The translations under genes were made by a program, and so were the position numbers. A stretch of DNA of 64,000 bases, taken from Pseudomonas fluvialis (lineage in GTDB: Bacteria; Pseudomonadota; Gammaproteobacteria; Pseudomonadales; Pseudomonadaceae). The stretch spans positions 120,658-184,657 of the forward strand of contig NZ_NMQV01000004.1 in assembly GCF_002234375.1 (NCBI RefSeq), given 5' to 3'. Positions within the stretch are counted from its first letter, which is position 1. Each line of letters opens with the position of its first letter. The notes under the pieces are model-generated. The model searched no databases. It worked only from the letters and a program-made list of their open reading frames with translations, and was not told where the DNA came from. Below are positions 20,707-31,725 of the stretch, in pieces.

Positions 20707-20917
20707 CGGGGAAATCCTTGCAACGAATCTCGTGTGAGGTATCGAGCAGCCAGGGGCTGTCGAGCAGGCGCAGAAGATAAGGCCTGCTGCTTAGAGTGTC
20801 TAAGAATGTTTGAGCAGGTTTATATGCCTTTTGGGTTTAATGGGTGTAATGGTGTGGGTGTTGTGAGTCGTGACCTGGTCGCCGGCCATTCTTGCTTGCG
20901 GTAAAAGCCGAGTTGAT

Positions 20918-20943
20918 CCCAGCCCGAGGCGAAATGGGCTGGG
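20918..20943. other. Inverted repeat after DUF3313 gene
   Basis: CCCAGCCC and GGGCTGGG form an 8-bp stem with a 10-base loop 12 bp beyond the stop codon. No U-run follows on either strand, so it is only a weak terminator candidate. Confidence 0.35.
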
Positions 20944-20955
20944 AGGCTGTGCGGC

Positions 20956-21615
20956 TCAGTGAAACGCCAAGACGTCCTGAGTCAGCTCATCAATCACGGA
21001 TTTCAAGTCATCGGCCGTAACCGTCTGCTGGTCATTGCTCAGGGTTTTGCCAAAGCCTTTGCGTACTACGCGAAGAACGGGTTTGCCGGTAGTGGTATCG
21101 ATCAGTTCTCCCTCCAGATACAGTTCGGTGTTCTGATCGCGCTGACCGCTAGCCGCCATGGCGCCCGCCACCACGAGTGCCACCGGAATCACTTCGTAGG
21201 GTTTGAGGCCTTCAGTGCTGGTGTCGACAGCTGTGATGGCACCGCGAAATGTCAGGGTGCCTGGGCCGGCACTAAAGCCCACCGGCTGCAGGCGGGCGAA
21301 CAGCGCGCTACTCAGGCGATGATTGGTATAAGCCAGCAGCTCAGACAAGGTTTGCTCGCTGATGCGTGCCGTGGTGCGCGGCTCAGGATAGAAGCGTACA
21401 GGCTGAAAGATGATCTTGTTGTAGTTGTTCGCTTTAAAATCGGCGGAGGTCCAGCGCAATACGTTATGGCCGGTGGCTGTTTTGGTGGCGATCAGCCCCT
21501 CGTAACTCGATAGAAAACCGGAGTACTCCGACGGACTGGCCGTTTTTGTGGTGCAGCCGCTAAGTGTTACCGCGCCAGTCAATACGACGCCAAGCATCAG
21601 TTTCGAGACAGTCAT
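20956..21615 (-). CDS. DUF3313-family lipoprotein
   Basis: 219 residues. The lipoprotein signal ends TLSG|C with the lipidated Cys near position 21. The mature domain begins TTKTASPSEYSGFL, followed by LRW and the FQPVRFYPEP segment typical of DUF3313. The family is periplasmic or outer-membrane anchored, with no established function. An AGGAG ribosome site lies about 9 bp upstream of the ATG. It sits in the accessory block between core transporter and selO genes. Confidence 0.8.
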   Translation of the reverse strand: MTVSKLMLGVVLTGAVTLSGCTTKTASPSEYSGFLSSYEGLIATKTATGHNVLRWTSADFKANNYNKIIFQPVRFYPEPRTTARISEQTLSELLAYTNHRLSSALFARLQPVGFSAGPGTLTFRGAITAVDTSTEGLKPYEVIPVALVVAGAMAASGQRDQNTELYLEGELIDTTTGKPVLRVVRKGFGKTLSNDQQTVTADDLKSVIDELTQDVLAFH

Positions 21616-22042
21616 GGATAGTGCTCCTACTAAGGGGGATACGTGCCAATCACAAAGGGCGAACGGCGAAATTGATCATTGCGATAGCATCGGCTCCGAC
21701 ACTTTTCCGGTGCTGGAGCCGAGTGATACTCAAGCGATTATTTGCTACTGGCGCCAGCGTTGAATTGATAATTGTGCTCTGTTCCAGGGTGCTGAAGTCG
21801 AAGGGGCCGTCGACCGGTTACCTAACAGTCCAGGATGCACAACGGGATATCAGCCACTACCTGATACATCGCTATAACTGGGTCAGACTGTATCAATTCA
21901 ACGACGGACCGATGCACGCCGTTGCTGACGAAAAACTTAACCCACAGACCAAGATGGGTTGATCACTACAAGGTGCTTCATACTCTTTCCTTGTGCTTAG
22001 TACCTCGTAGCAATAGTTCACGTCGGTTGCAGTCTTCGCTAC
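21616..22042. other. 427-bp gap holding an IS remnant
   Basis: There is no complete gene here. The part nearest 21615 should contain the DUF3313 promoter (minus strand). The right half holds the transposase fragment listed separately. No intact insertion-sequence ends or target duplication were recognised. Confidence 0.7.
21789..21962 (+). pseudogene. IS3-family transposase remnant (C-terminal end of orfB)
   Basis: About 57 codons to a TGA read VLKSKGPSTGYLT, then VQDAQRDISHYL, HRYNWVRLYQFNDG and ADEKLN. This is the familiar end of an IS3-group integrase-type transposase (usual form LKSEW...TGY...A..DI..YL..RYNW.RPHQFN.G). The DDE core and N-terminus are absent, key residues are changed (RPHQ to RLYQ, SEW to SKG), and no terminal inverted repeat was seen. 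It is a decayed fragment, probably left from an old insertion. Homology is judged from memory of the family. Confidence 0.7.
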
Positions 22043-23050
22043 TTACTTGGCCGGCTGTGCCTTGGGAAAGAGCCATGCCCCGCTGATGATTTCCTGTTTC
22101 GGCTCATACATGCGCACGGTGTAGTTCCAGCCGTCAGTGATCGGCAGGTTGTTGATGGCGCTGGGGCCTCCGCCGAAATTGATGGTGATGCTGCCGTCTG
22201 CATTCTTGTCTGCAGTCACGTTGTTGTATGAGTAGCGGTTCTGATCGTTCTTCTCCATGAACCCCGCCTTGTTGTAGACGGTAATGGACCAGAATCCGTC
22301 GACCGGCACATCCTTCACAGTGACACGGTATGGTGTCTTGCCGTCATTTTGCGCCGGTACCACGCTGTCATACATGGCAGCCTGTTCAGGGTTGCCGCCC
22401 CAGCCGAAGGCAGTCCCCAGCAGATGACTGATCGGGTCGAGCTTGGCTTTATCACCGAACATGCCCCTGGCATTGGTACGGGTCGCCGCCAGTACATTGA
22501 TTGCATCACGAACCCTTTTCAGTGACACCTCGTCCCAGTCCGGAGTTTCGAAGGTTCCCGGGCTCCTCTGCCTTACGATAATCTTGTCCTGCATGGCGTT
22601 GGCGGCCTTGATGTCCTGCGGGTCATTGGCATTGACAAAGGTGCGGAAAATGACAGCGGCGAAGCGTGTCCCGACTTTCTCCTGGGTCAAAATGAACTCG
22701 CCAGCGCCATGCTCGACGGGGAGCATCGAGTGATCCTGACTGATGACCATCATCGACTGGAACCGGCCAGCGGAATCCGGTTTGACGATGGTGACCAGGT
22801 CGCTGAGATCGAACACGCCAGCCGAGTAGAGCGTGTCACGGTTCATTCGAATGATATCTTGCTGGTCGATCGGCGTGGGCTGGCGAATGTGTAGCAGCTT
22901 GCCGAATGCACCCTGTTTGACGTAGCGGTCGAACGTCATATCGCTCTCGGCACGCACAAAGTTGTCGACTGTGACGGGCTCAGCGGCATAGGCGGCTGAG
23001 GAGGCGAGTAGGGCGCTCAGTGCGAGCGCATGTTTGAGATTGAACGTCAT
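22043..23050 (-). CDS. Secreted DUF1254/DUF1214 protein
   Basis: 335 residues with a Sec signal peptide (LALSALLASSAAYA|AEP). The N-terminal DUF1254 part has NRDTLYSAGVFDL; the C-terminal DUF1214 part has GFWSITVYNKAGFM, NNLPITDGWNYTVRMYEP and a short tail. Members are periplasmic or cell-surface with no proven activity. The typical DUF1254+DUF1214 protein is longer, so this is a compact form. GGAG lies about 9 bp before the ATG. Its neighbours (FadL-type porin, lipoprotein) suggest an envelope-related cargo set. Confidence 0.82.
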   Translation of the reverse strand: MTFNLKHALALSALLASSAAYAAEPVTVDNFVRAESDMTFDRYVKQGAFGKLLHIRQPTPIDQQDIIRMNRDTLYSAGVFDLSDLVTIVKPDSAGRFQSMMVISQDHSMLPVEHGAGEFILTQEKVGTRFAAVIFRTFVNANDPQDIKAANAMQDKIIVRQRSPGTFETPDWDEVSLKRVRDAINVLAATRTNARGMFGDKAKLDPISHLLGTAFGWGGNPEQAAMYDSVVPAQNDGKTPYRVTVKDVPVDGFWSITVYNKAGFMEKNDQNRYSYNNVTADKNADGSITINFGGGPSAINNLPITDGWNYTVRMYEPKQEIISGAWLFPKAQPAK

Positions 23051-23099
23051 TGTTTATCTCCGTTGTGAGGATAATAAGTAGTGATGTGGCAAAGCCGGA

Positions 23100-23382
23100 T
23101 CATTTGGGGAGGGGTAAGGTGGCTGCCGTGCGGAAAGCCCAGCCGCTGGCTGCGGCATCTGGGCTGTCAAGCCAGTAACGCGGGCATAGCTGAAGGCTCA
23201 GCGGCTGACCGCCGAGCTTGAGCTGTTGGGTGACTGTCTGGGTGCTCTCGCCGCTCGGGCCCATTTTTAGTTCCAGTTGTGTTGTATGGGCAGGCTGTAA
23301 AGTGCTGCAGTCGGGTTCTGCGTCTGCTGCCAGCTCAGGTCTCTTCAGCGTTTTTCAACGGTCTGCTGTACGTGCAATTCAT
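23100..23382 (-). pseudogene. Small unrecognised gene, apparently frameshifted
   Basis: An ATG at 23382 with a good GGAGAT ribosome site opens a frame that stops after 15 codons. An adjacent frame is open from 23354 to a TGA at 23100-23102 and encodes 84 residues with normal-looking composition (LELKMGPSGEST, PRYWLDSPDAAASGWAFRT). Removing one A from the AAAAA run at about 23350-23355 joins the two into one 93-residue protein. Without the shift, the only ATG in the long frame (23264) gives 54 residues. It may be a decayed gene, a homopolymer error or recoding. I do not recognise the protein. Confidence 0.5.
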
Positions 23383-23445
23383 GATGATCTCCATGTGTAA
23401 ACAGCACAGCCTTTGGCGAAACACGCCACGGCAAGGCCTAGCGTG

Positions 23446-24744
23446 TTAGAAGTGCCAGGTGGCACTGGCACTCAGCGCTTGAATCCACGCGTTATTGAAA
23501 GACCCAGAGGTTTGCTTCGGTTCTGCCACTGGCAGGCTCTTTTGCTGGCTGATCGGCATATCTCCCATCCAGATAAAGGCATAGCTCAGATTCAGGTCGG
23601 TTTGTTGATCCAGTGCATAGGTGAAGCCAGTTGCAATGCGCCAGGTTTTGCCCAGCGGCATGCTCAGGGTGCGGTTGCTGTCGTTGATCGGAGAACTGTC
23701 ATAGGCCAGTCCGGCATTCCACAGCAGTCGATGAGTGGCTTGATACTGTGTGCCGATGGATAGATGCCAGGTATCACGGTAATTGGCGTCCAGACTGGCC
23801 GAAACCGGGTTGCCGCTGTCCAGTTGCACGCCGACCTGGCCAAAGCGCGACCAATCCTGCCAGTTGGCGCTGGCCAGCAGCGCCCATTGGCTGTCGATCT
23901 GCTGATACAGACTTAGGGTCAGCGTCTGCGGCATATGCATCTTGATCTGGGTATCGGCGCCGATAATGCCGCGATTAGTCAATAGATTGGTGATGCCGGG
24001 ATCCAGGTCTTCGAGTTTGAGCGCATCACTGAGCGTGATAGCGACTTCGCTGGTGTAGCTCAAGCCGATGCGGGTGCCAGCCTGGGGCTGATAGATAAGA
24101 CCCAGGCTGGCGCCTAAGCCCCAGTCGCTGTCTTTGTAGTTCAACGTGCCATCCGGCCTGTCGAGAATACCTAGTGGGCTGTTATCCACCGCGATCTGAG
24201 TGTCGAACATGACATACATGGCGCGCAGGCCAATGCCGAAGGACCATTGATCATCCGGCCGGTAAGACACGCTGGGCAGCAGGGTCATGCCCAACAGCTC
24301 GCCGTTCTGCATAAAGTAGCGACCGGACCAGGCGTTTTCGTAGTCGATGCTCAGGCCTAAATCGCCATAGCTGGCAAAGCCGACGTGCCAGTTTTCATCC
24401 AGCTGGTGGGTGAGAAAAAGAGAGCCGCCGGGGGCCCACTCCATGGCGCTGCCGCTATCACGACCAGGCACATTGCTGGTCGTATCCTGAGAGAACTCCA
24501 GGTTACCGTGCAGCAACTGCAGACCTGCACTGATCTGCGTGCCAGGCAGAAAGCTCATGCCGGCGATATTGCTGGCCAATGTGCCCGGATGCTGTGCGCG
24601 CGCGGCAGCCCCAGCGTTTGCCAGACCAACATTGTCGCTGGCCACCTCGTAAAGAAGCAGCCCTGAGGCGTCGGCGGTTGCCTGCAGAGCCAGTCCTGCG
24701 ACAAGAGTGCTCAGTTGAGCCCAGCGACGAAACCCTGTTCTCAT
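23446..24744 (-). CDS. FadL/OmpP1/TodX-type outer-membrane transporter
   Basis: 432 residues from the ATG at 24744, with a signal peptide ending near ATADA|SG. The mature N-terminus has the hatch-domain signature ASDNVGLANAGAAARAQHPGT, like the N-A-G-A-A pattern of FadL proteins, and the C-terminus ends in aromatic WHF, typical of beta-barrel insertion signals. Family members import long-chain fatty acids or aromatic hydrocarbons across the outer membrane; the substrate is unknown. It is the last gene of the accessory-looking block. Confidence 0.85.
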   Translation of the reverse strand: MRTGFRRWAQLSTLVAGLALQATADASGLLLYEVASDNVGLANAGAAARAQHPGTLASNIAGMSFLPGTQISAGLQLLHGNLEFSQDTTSNVPGRDSGSAMEWAPGGSLFLTHQLDENWHVGFASYGDLGLSIDYENAWSGRYFMQNGELLGMTLLPSVSYRPDDQWSFGIGLRAMYVMFDTQIAVDNSPLGILDRPDGTLNYKDSDWGLGASLGLIYQPQAGTRIGLSYTSEVAITLSDALKLEDLDPGITNLLTNRGIIGADTQIKMHMPQTLTLSLYQQIDSQWALLASANWQDWSRFGQVGVQLDSGNPVSASLDANYRDTWHLSIGTQYQATHRLLWNAGLAYDSSPINDSNRTLSMPLGKTWRIATGFTYALDQQTDLNLSYAFIWMGDMPISQQKSLPVAEPKQTSGSFNNAWIQALSASATWHF

Positions 24745-25010
24745 GAGAGAGTGCTCCCTGACAATTGGCCGCCTGACTGGGCGTTGCACTAGCCTAGCGA
24801 AAGGGAACTGTCGTCAGCAATATGTCTTTGTATTTGTTTTTTGTCGGAAAAATGGCGTTTAACGGTTTGCGGTCAGTGACACAAAGGTAGGCGTTACTTT
24901 GCTGGAGCTGTGAGCAGGACCAGCTAGGCTTGGCTCCGGGGCGATTCCGTCGTGTGTTGCTGGCGGCTGCTTGCTGTGATGCGCAGGGTTCGCTAATGAG
25001 TGAGCAATGC

Positions 25011-26483
<1,473 letters not shown>

Positions 26484-26533
26484 TTATTTCCGAGTAGTTT
26501 ACTAGGAATAAACGTAGGCCTGTAGCCTGTGAC

Positions 26534-29500
26534 TCAGTGGCCTGGGCCTTCGCTGATGTGCAACTGCTGGCCGCTGACGTTCTTGATGAATACGTCGAGC
26601 TGGCGGAAGGCAATTTCGATGCCGTGCTCCTTGAACTGGCGATCGATTTCCCGGTTGATCTCGTCGATGGCCGGGTTGCGGTCGCCCAGCTCTCGGACAT
26701 GGATGCGCAACTCGTGGTCCAGGGTGCTTTCGCCGAAGTTGAGGAAATACACCATCGGGTTGGGTTCGCGCAGCACGCGAGGATTGTGCTGAGCGATCTG
26801 CAGTAGCAGGCGTCGCACCAGTTCCAGGTCGGAGCCGTAGCCGACCCCCACGCGAATGGTTACGCGGGTGACGGTGTCGCTGAGCGACCAGTTGACCAGT
26901 TGCCCGGTGATGAAGGTCTTGTTGGGGACGATGATTTCCTTGCGATCGAAGTCGGTGATGGTGGTGGCGCGGATGCGAATGCGGCTGACCGTGCCGGACA
27001 GGTTGCCAATGGTTACCACGTCGCCAATGCGCACCGGGCGCTCGAAGAGGATGATCAGGCCGGAAATGAAGTTGGCGAAAATTTCCTGCATGCCGAAACC
27101 GATACCTACCGACAGGGCCGCGACCAGCCATTGCAGCTTGTCCCAGCTGACCCCCAGGGTAGACAGGGTAACTACGCTGCCCAGGCCGACGATCAGATAG
27201 GAGAGCAGGGCCGTGGTGGCATAGGCACTGCCCTGGGCGAGACGCAGGCGTGAAAGTACCAGGACTTCCAGAAGGCCCGGCAGGTTGCGTGCCAGCACCA
27301 CGGTGAGCATGACAATGACGATGGCACCGATCAGATCGCCCAGACTCAAGGGCACCAGGGTCGCCGTTTCTCCGCTGCCGCTGGTGTACTGGTACAGGGT
27401 GATCTGGTTGAGGTAGGTAAACACCGTCAACAGATCGGCCCAGACCCAGTACAACGCCACGCCGAACACGCCCAGCAGGGTCAGGCGGATCAAGCGCAGA
27501 GATTGCTGGTTGACCTGCTCGATATCCAGGCTGGGTTCTTCGATGGCCTCGCCGCTCTCACTGTCCTTGGCCGTACTCTGCCGCTTGCTCAGTGCGCGCT
27601 GATAAGCCAGGCGGCGGGCGGCTACCGACAGTCCACGGACGAAACTGGCTTCCACCACGACCCAGAGCAGCAGCAGGTAGAGGGTGTCGATCAGGCGGTC
27701 GGTGAGCTTCAGGGCGGTGTAGTAATAACCGAAGCCCACGGCGATGATCAGCCCCAGCGGCAGCAGGGTGATGCCCAGGCCGAGCAGCAGGCGCAGCGGC
27801 GAGGCATGTTCGCGGGCTTCCGCCGAAAGCAGCAGGCGGGCCAGCAGCCAGGTCATCAGGCTGTAGCCGATCAGTACGATGGCCATGCCCAGGGCATCTT
27901 CATCGAAGGCCGAAGGATGGTTTTCGGCAATGGTCACTACGGCGACCAGCGGTATCACTACCAGGCCAAGACGGCGGATCTGCACGAACAGGAAACGCGT
28001 CAACTGCTGATCCCAGTGGAAGTGTCGCTCGGCAATGCCATGCGGGCGCAGAATACGGAAGCTGCAGTAGAGGACCAGCCAGGCCTGGGCGATTTCCAGC
28101 AGTGCCGGGGCCAGGTAGACGTTCTGGCCGCGGGCATCGAATTCCAGGGCGAGGCCGCCAAGCAGCAGTAGCAGGCTGACCGGCAGTGCCAGCAGCAGGT
28201 TGAGCAGCAAGGCCTGTGGGGTATGCAGTTGGCTGTCGCGTTTGTAGTGGCCGATATCCTGATCAAGTGCCTGCAGGCGATCCTTGATGCGCTGGCGATG
28301 CCAGAACAGACCCAGGGCGAGCAGGAAAACCGGAATGAACAGCCATGGGCGGCTGCCTAGGCCGCGCCAGAGTTCTTCCAGGGTACTTTGCCACGGAATA
28401 CCGAGTAGTTGCTGCTGGAGCAGCTGGGGCCAGCTCTGCAGCCAGGCCAGGTCCAGCGGGCGATTGCTGGGAATCCAGAACATCTGCTCGTCGAGGGTCT
28501 GGCGTAGCGCATTGGCCGTACTTTGCAGCTGCTTCTGGTTCAGCTGCAGGGTAATGCTGACGTTGAGCAGGGCGTTCAGCTCACGATCCAGGCGTTCCAG
28601 CAACTCACTGCGTGCCTGGGCCAGGCTGCTCAACTGGCTGTGCAGCTCGGCGTCGCTGGCGTGGCTGCCCAGGCGGCGCTCAATGTATTGGGAGACATTG
28701 CTGAGCAGGGCGCGTTGCTGGCCCAGTTCGAACTGACGCAGGCGCAGGTCGGCAATCTCATCGGTGAGATTGCCCTTGAGGTTCAGGCGCGGCAGTTCGA
28801 GCTTCTGCTGGTAGAGAATCTTCGACAGCAGCAGGCTGCCACGCAGTACGTTGATCTGTTCTTCCAGGGCCTGCTCGGCCTGGCTGAGGTTGTCCAGTTG
28901 CTGGCGTACCTGCAGGTTTTGCGTGGTCAGGCTGTTGAGCCGGTCGGTAGTCTTGAGCAATTGCTCGGAATATTTCTGGTTGAGCAGGCTTTCTTCCTGC
29001 AGCAGGCTGTTGCCGCCATCGTTCTGGGCCTGGCCGCCCAGCTCGGCGACGGTTTGCTCGGATTGCGCGCGACGCTTGTCGCTGATCAGTTCCTGGAGGG
29101 TGAGAATGTCGCTTTCCAGGCGACCGATGCGCAGGTTGAGCAGGTCGCGGCGGCTGCTGGCCAGCTCCAGCAGCTGGTTGTTGCCGGCAAGGCTCTCGCG
29201 CAGCAGCAGGTTGTCGCTGTCCAGGGCCGCCAGCTCGGCCTGCAGCAGATCCCGTCGTTCGCTGCTCAGCGGGCGATTGCCGTCGCGGTTGCTCTTCAAC
29301 TGGTTGCTGATTTGCTGGCTGCGCGTCTGGTTGCTGCTGATCTGCGCCTGGGTGCGCTCTGGTCGGGTCTGTGCGGCGATCAGCTGACTGTTGCTTTCAC
29401 CCAGTGCCTGTTGCCACTCGCTCAGTTGTTTGTTGCGTTCCCCCAGCAGTTGTTCAAGCTGCTCCACCGAACGATTGCGTGACTGGCTGGCCAGGTCGCT

Positions 29501-29806
29501 GGGTGTCTGCTGCTTGAGTTGGGCCAGCTCGCGCTGGTTCTGGGTGACCTGGCGTGGTGCCTGCTCGAGTTGCTGGCGCAATGCCTTGAGCTGGCTGTCG
29601 CTGTTGTCTCGCTGACGCAGGAAGGCCAGGGTTTGTTCCAGGGTGGCCTTGATGGCAGCCTCTTCGGCTTCGGCCAGCTTGCGTTCGGCCAGGCCGTTGA
29701 GGCTGGCTTGTACCTGGTCGCTGCTGGGCACACCATGAGCCAGCAGGGAAACACAGAGCAACAGGGGATATAGCAAGGCACGCAGCGGGGACATGACAAC
29801 GCTCAT
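26534..29806 (-). CDS. Large mechanosensitive channel (MscK/MscM, KefA type)
   Basis: 1090 residues. A signal peptide (ending near LLAHG|VPS) is followed by about 450 residues of Gln/Leu-rich periplasmic coiled coil (MscS_porin region), then about eight accessory TM helices, and a C-terminal MscS core from about 860: the pore-lining helix, then the beta domain with DVVTIGNLSGTVSRIRIRAT and IIVPNKTFITGQLVNWS. It is predicted to release solutes on hypo-osmotic shock. The second in-frame ATG (codon 5) is an alternative start. MscK and MscM cannot be separated safely by eye. Confidence 0.9.
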   Translation of the reverse strand: MSVVMSPLRALLYPLLLCVSLLAHGVPSSDQVQASLNGLAERKLAEAEEAAIKATLEQTLAFLRQRDNSDSQLKALRQQLEQAPRQVTQNQRELAQLKQQTPSDLASQSRNRSVEQLEQLLGERNKQLSEWQQALGESNSQLIAAQTRPERTQAQISSNQTRSQQISNQLKSNRDGNRPLSSERRDLLQAELAALDSDNLLLRESLAGNNQLLELASSRRDLLNLRIGRLESDILTLQELISDKRRAQSEQTVAELGGQAQNDGGNSLLQEESLLNQKYSEQLLKTTDRLNSLTTQNLQVRQQLDNLSQAEQALEEQINVLRGSLLLSKILYQQKLELPRLNLKGNLTDEIADLRLRQFELGQQRALLSNVSQYIERRLGSHASDAELHSQLSSLAQARSELLERLDRELNALLNVSITLQLNQKQLQSTANALRQTLDEQMFWIPSNRPLDLAWLQSWPQLLQQQLLGIPWQSTLEELWRGLGSRPWLFIPVFLLALGLFWHRQRIKDRLQALDQDIGHYKRDSQLHTPQALLLNLLLALPVSLLLLLGGLALEFDARGQNVYLAPALLEIAQAWLVLYCSFRILRPHGIAERHFHWDQQLTRFLFVQIRRLGLVVIPLVAVVTIAENHPSAFDEDALGMAIVLIGYSLMTWLLARLLLSAEAREHASPLRLLLGLGITLLPLGLIIAVGFGYYYTALKLTDRLIDTLYLLLLWVVVEASFVRGLSVAARRLAYQRALSKRQSTAKDSESGEAIEEPSLDIEQVNQQSLRLIRLTLLGVFGVALYWVWADLLTVFTYLNQITLYQYTSGSGETATLVPLSLGDLIGAIVIVMLTVVLARNLPGLLEVLVLSRLRLAQGSAYATTALLSYLIVGLGSVVTLSTLGVSWDKLQWLVAALSVGIGFGMQEIFANFISGLIILFERPVRIGDVVTIGNLSGTVSRIRIRATTITDFDRKEIIVPNKTFITGQLVNWSLSDTVTRVTIRVGVGYGSDLELVRRLLLQIAQHNPRVLREPNPMVYFLNFGESTLDHELRIHVRELGDRNPAIDEINREIDRQFKEHGIEIAFRQLDVFIKNVSGQQLHISEGPGH

Positions 29807-29866
29807 GGCAGTAACAACGAAGGCGCTAGTCTAGCAGCCTGCTGATGGCAGAAGGCTGCGCCTGGC

Positions 29867-31609
29867 TCACAGGAACAGACCGGGCCCGCTGCGGCCTTCC
29901 GGAAAACGTACGCCGATCTTGGCTATTCGGTTGCCTTCCAGTTGCGCGACCGTCCAGGTCAGACCCTGCCACTCGATTTGGTCGCCGATCACCGGGGCGC
30001 CGCCAATTTGCCCGAGCATGAAGTTGGCCAGGCTCTGCTGAGCCTCTTCTTCACCCAGGGGCAGGCCATACAGCTTGGCAATTGCGCCAAGTTCGGCTTC
30101 GCCTTCGAGAATGAAGTCGCCAAAGAAGCGCAGGTCCTGGCCGCGCTTGGGTGGCTGGCTGAACAGTTTGCCCAGTGCCGGCAGGTCGTGTTCATGGCCG
30201 ACCACGCAGAGTACGTCGCCGGCCTCCAGGGTGGTACTGCCGGATGGGTGGAGCAATTGGCGCTGGCGAAACAGCGCAGCGACACGGGTGCCTTCGGGCA
30301 TCTTCAAGGCACGCAGGGGCGCGCCAATACACCACTTCTCCGCGCCGAGGCGGTAGATAAACAGTTCCCACTGGCTGGTGGGGTGTACCTCCAGTCCCGC
30401 GCGCGAGATGGGCGCTGGCTCGGGGGGGACGGTGACCCTGGCCAGGCGTGCCACCCAAGGCAGGCTGGTACCTTGCAGCAACAGGGAGACCAGTACAATG
30501 AAGAACGCCAGGTTGAAGAACAACTGGGCGTTCTCCAGGCCGGCCATCAGCGGGAATACGGCAAGGATGATGGGAACCGCGCCGCGCAGGCCTACCCAGG
30601 CGATAAAGGCCTTTTCACGGTCGTGGAAGGCGCGGAATGGCAGCAGGCCGAGGAAGACCGAAAGTGGGCGCGCCACCAGAATCATCCACAGCGCCAGGGC
30701 CAGCGCTGGCAAGGCGATCGGCAGCAACTCGTGCGGCGTCACCAGCAGTCCTAGCACCAGGAACATGCCGATCTGCGCCAGCCAGGCCAGGCCATCGAGC
30801 ATATGCAGGATGCCATGGCGTGAACGGATAGGCAGGTTGCCGAGCAGCAGCCCGCACAGGTAGATGGCCAGGAAGCCACTGCCGCCGAGCGCGTTGGTGA
30901 TGGCGAACAGGGCCAGGCCGCCGCTGACGGTGAGTAGAGGATAGAGGCCACTGGCCAGGCTTAGGCGATTGACCAGCTGCAGGAGTAGCCAGCCGCCGCC
31001 CAGGCCGAGCGCTGCGCCAAGGCCGAATTGCCAGAGCAGCTGGGCGGCGACGCTCAGGTCGAAGTGATCCTGGCCGCTGGCCAGCATGGCAATCAGGGTG
31101 ACGGTGAGGAATACCGCCATGGGGTCGTTGCTACCTGATTCGATTTCCAGAGTGGCGCTGACTCGCTGGTTAAGCCCCTGGCCACCCAGTAGAGAGAATA
31201 CCGCAGCGGCATCGGTCGAGCCGACGATGGCGCCGATCAGCAGGCCTTCCAGCCAGTGCAGGTCGAATAGCCAGGTGGCTGCCAGGCCGGTCAGCCCGGA
31301 GGTCAGCAGCACGCCCAGGGTGGCCAGCGACAGGGACGGCCAGAGGGCCACGCGAAAGCTCTTGACCTGGGTGCGCAGGCCGCCGTCAAGGAGGATGACG
31401 GCCAGCGCCAGATTGCCGACCAGATAGGCCAGCGCATAGTTGTCAAAAACAATGCCGCCTACGCCATCGGTGCCGGCCAGCATGCCAACGCCGAGAAATA
31501 TCACCAGGATCGGTATGCCCAGGCGCGTACTGACCGAACTCAACAGGATGCTGGCGCCAACGAGCAATGCTCCAATCAGCAACAGGCTGTTGATGGTGAT
31601 GGCGTCCAA
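29867..31609 (-). CDS. CPA1 K+ or Na+/H+ antiporter (NhaP2/CvrA type)
   Basis: 580 residues. About 12-13 TM helices in the first 390 residues include [12 protein letters not shown], the CPA1 ion-site region, and [16 protein letters not shown]. The cytosolic C-terminus carries an RCK-C-like domain (about 395-480) and a CorC/HlyC-type transporter-associated domain (about 495-575), the architecture of NhaP2/CvrA K+/H+ antiporters. Likely role: cytoplasmic K+ and pH control. It sits next to a mechanosensitive channel gene, which suits osmotic adaptation. Confidence 0.9.
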   Translation of the reverse strand: MDAITINSLLLIGALLVGASILLSSVSTRLGIPILVIFLGVGMLAGTDGVGGIVFDNYALAYLVGNLALAVILLDGGLRTQVKSFRVALWPSLSLATLGVLLTSGLTGLAATWLFDLHWLEGLLIGAIVGSTDAAAVFSLLGGQGLNQRVSATLEIESGSNDPMAVFLTVTLIAMLASGQDHFDLSVAAQLLWQFGLGAALGLGGGWLLLQLVNRLSLASGLYPLLTVSGGLALFAITNALGGSGFLAIYLCGLLLGNLPIRSRHGILHMLDGLAWLAQIGMFLVLGLLVTPHELLPIALPALALALWMILVARPLSVFLGLLPFRAFHDREKAFIAWVGLRGAVPIILAVFPLMAGLENAQLFFNLAFFIVLVSLLLQGTSLPWVARLARVTVPPEPAPISRAGLEVHPTSQWELFIYRLGAEKWCIGAPLRALKMPEGTRVAALFRQRQLLHPSGSTTLEAGDVLCVVGHEHDLPALGKLFSQPPKRGQDLRFFGDFILEGEAELGAIAKLYGLPLGEEEAQQSLANFMLGQIGGAPVIGDQIEWQGLTWTVAQLEGNRIAKIGVRFPEGRSGPGLFL

Positions 31610-31628
31610 GGGCTACTCCGACAGGCAG

Positions 31629-31659
31629 GAAACAGGGCGCCGCAGGGGGCGCCTGTTTC
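31629..31659 (-). terminator. Terminator-like hairpin after acyl-CoA dehydrogenase gene
   Basis: GAAACAGGGCGCC (31629-31641) and GGCGCCTGTTTC (31648-31659) pair with one bulged G in the gap between the dehydrogenase and antiporter genes. There is no long U-run, so termination is uncertain. Confidence 0.4.
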
Positions 31660-31725
31660 GATTCTGCGGGCTGCCGGCGCGGGCTGTCAAAGTGTCACAG
31701 GCGGCCCAGCTGGCGCCTGCTGTCT

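Noticed and set aside
20763..20788. AGCAGGC/GCCTGCT inverted repeat ahead of the SLC13 gene as a riboswitch
   Set aside because: A single short stem with no conserved core or second helix; not enough to support a riboswitch.
21564..21788. Upstream part of the open frame that ends in the IS3 remnant
   Set aside because: Only the last about 57 codons resemble a transposase; the earlier part overlaps the DUF3313 start and promoter and shows no family signature.
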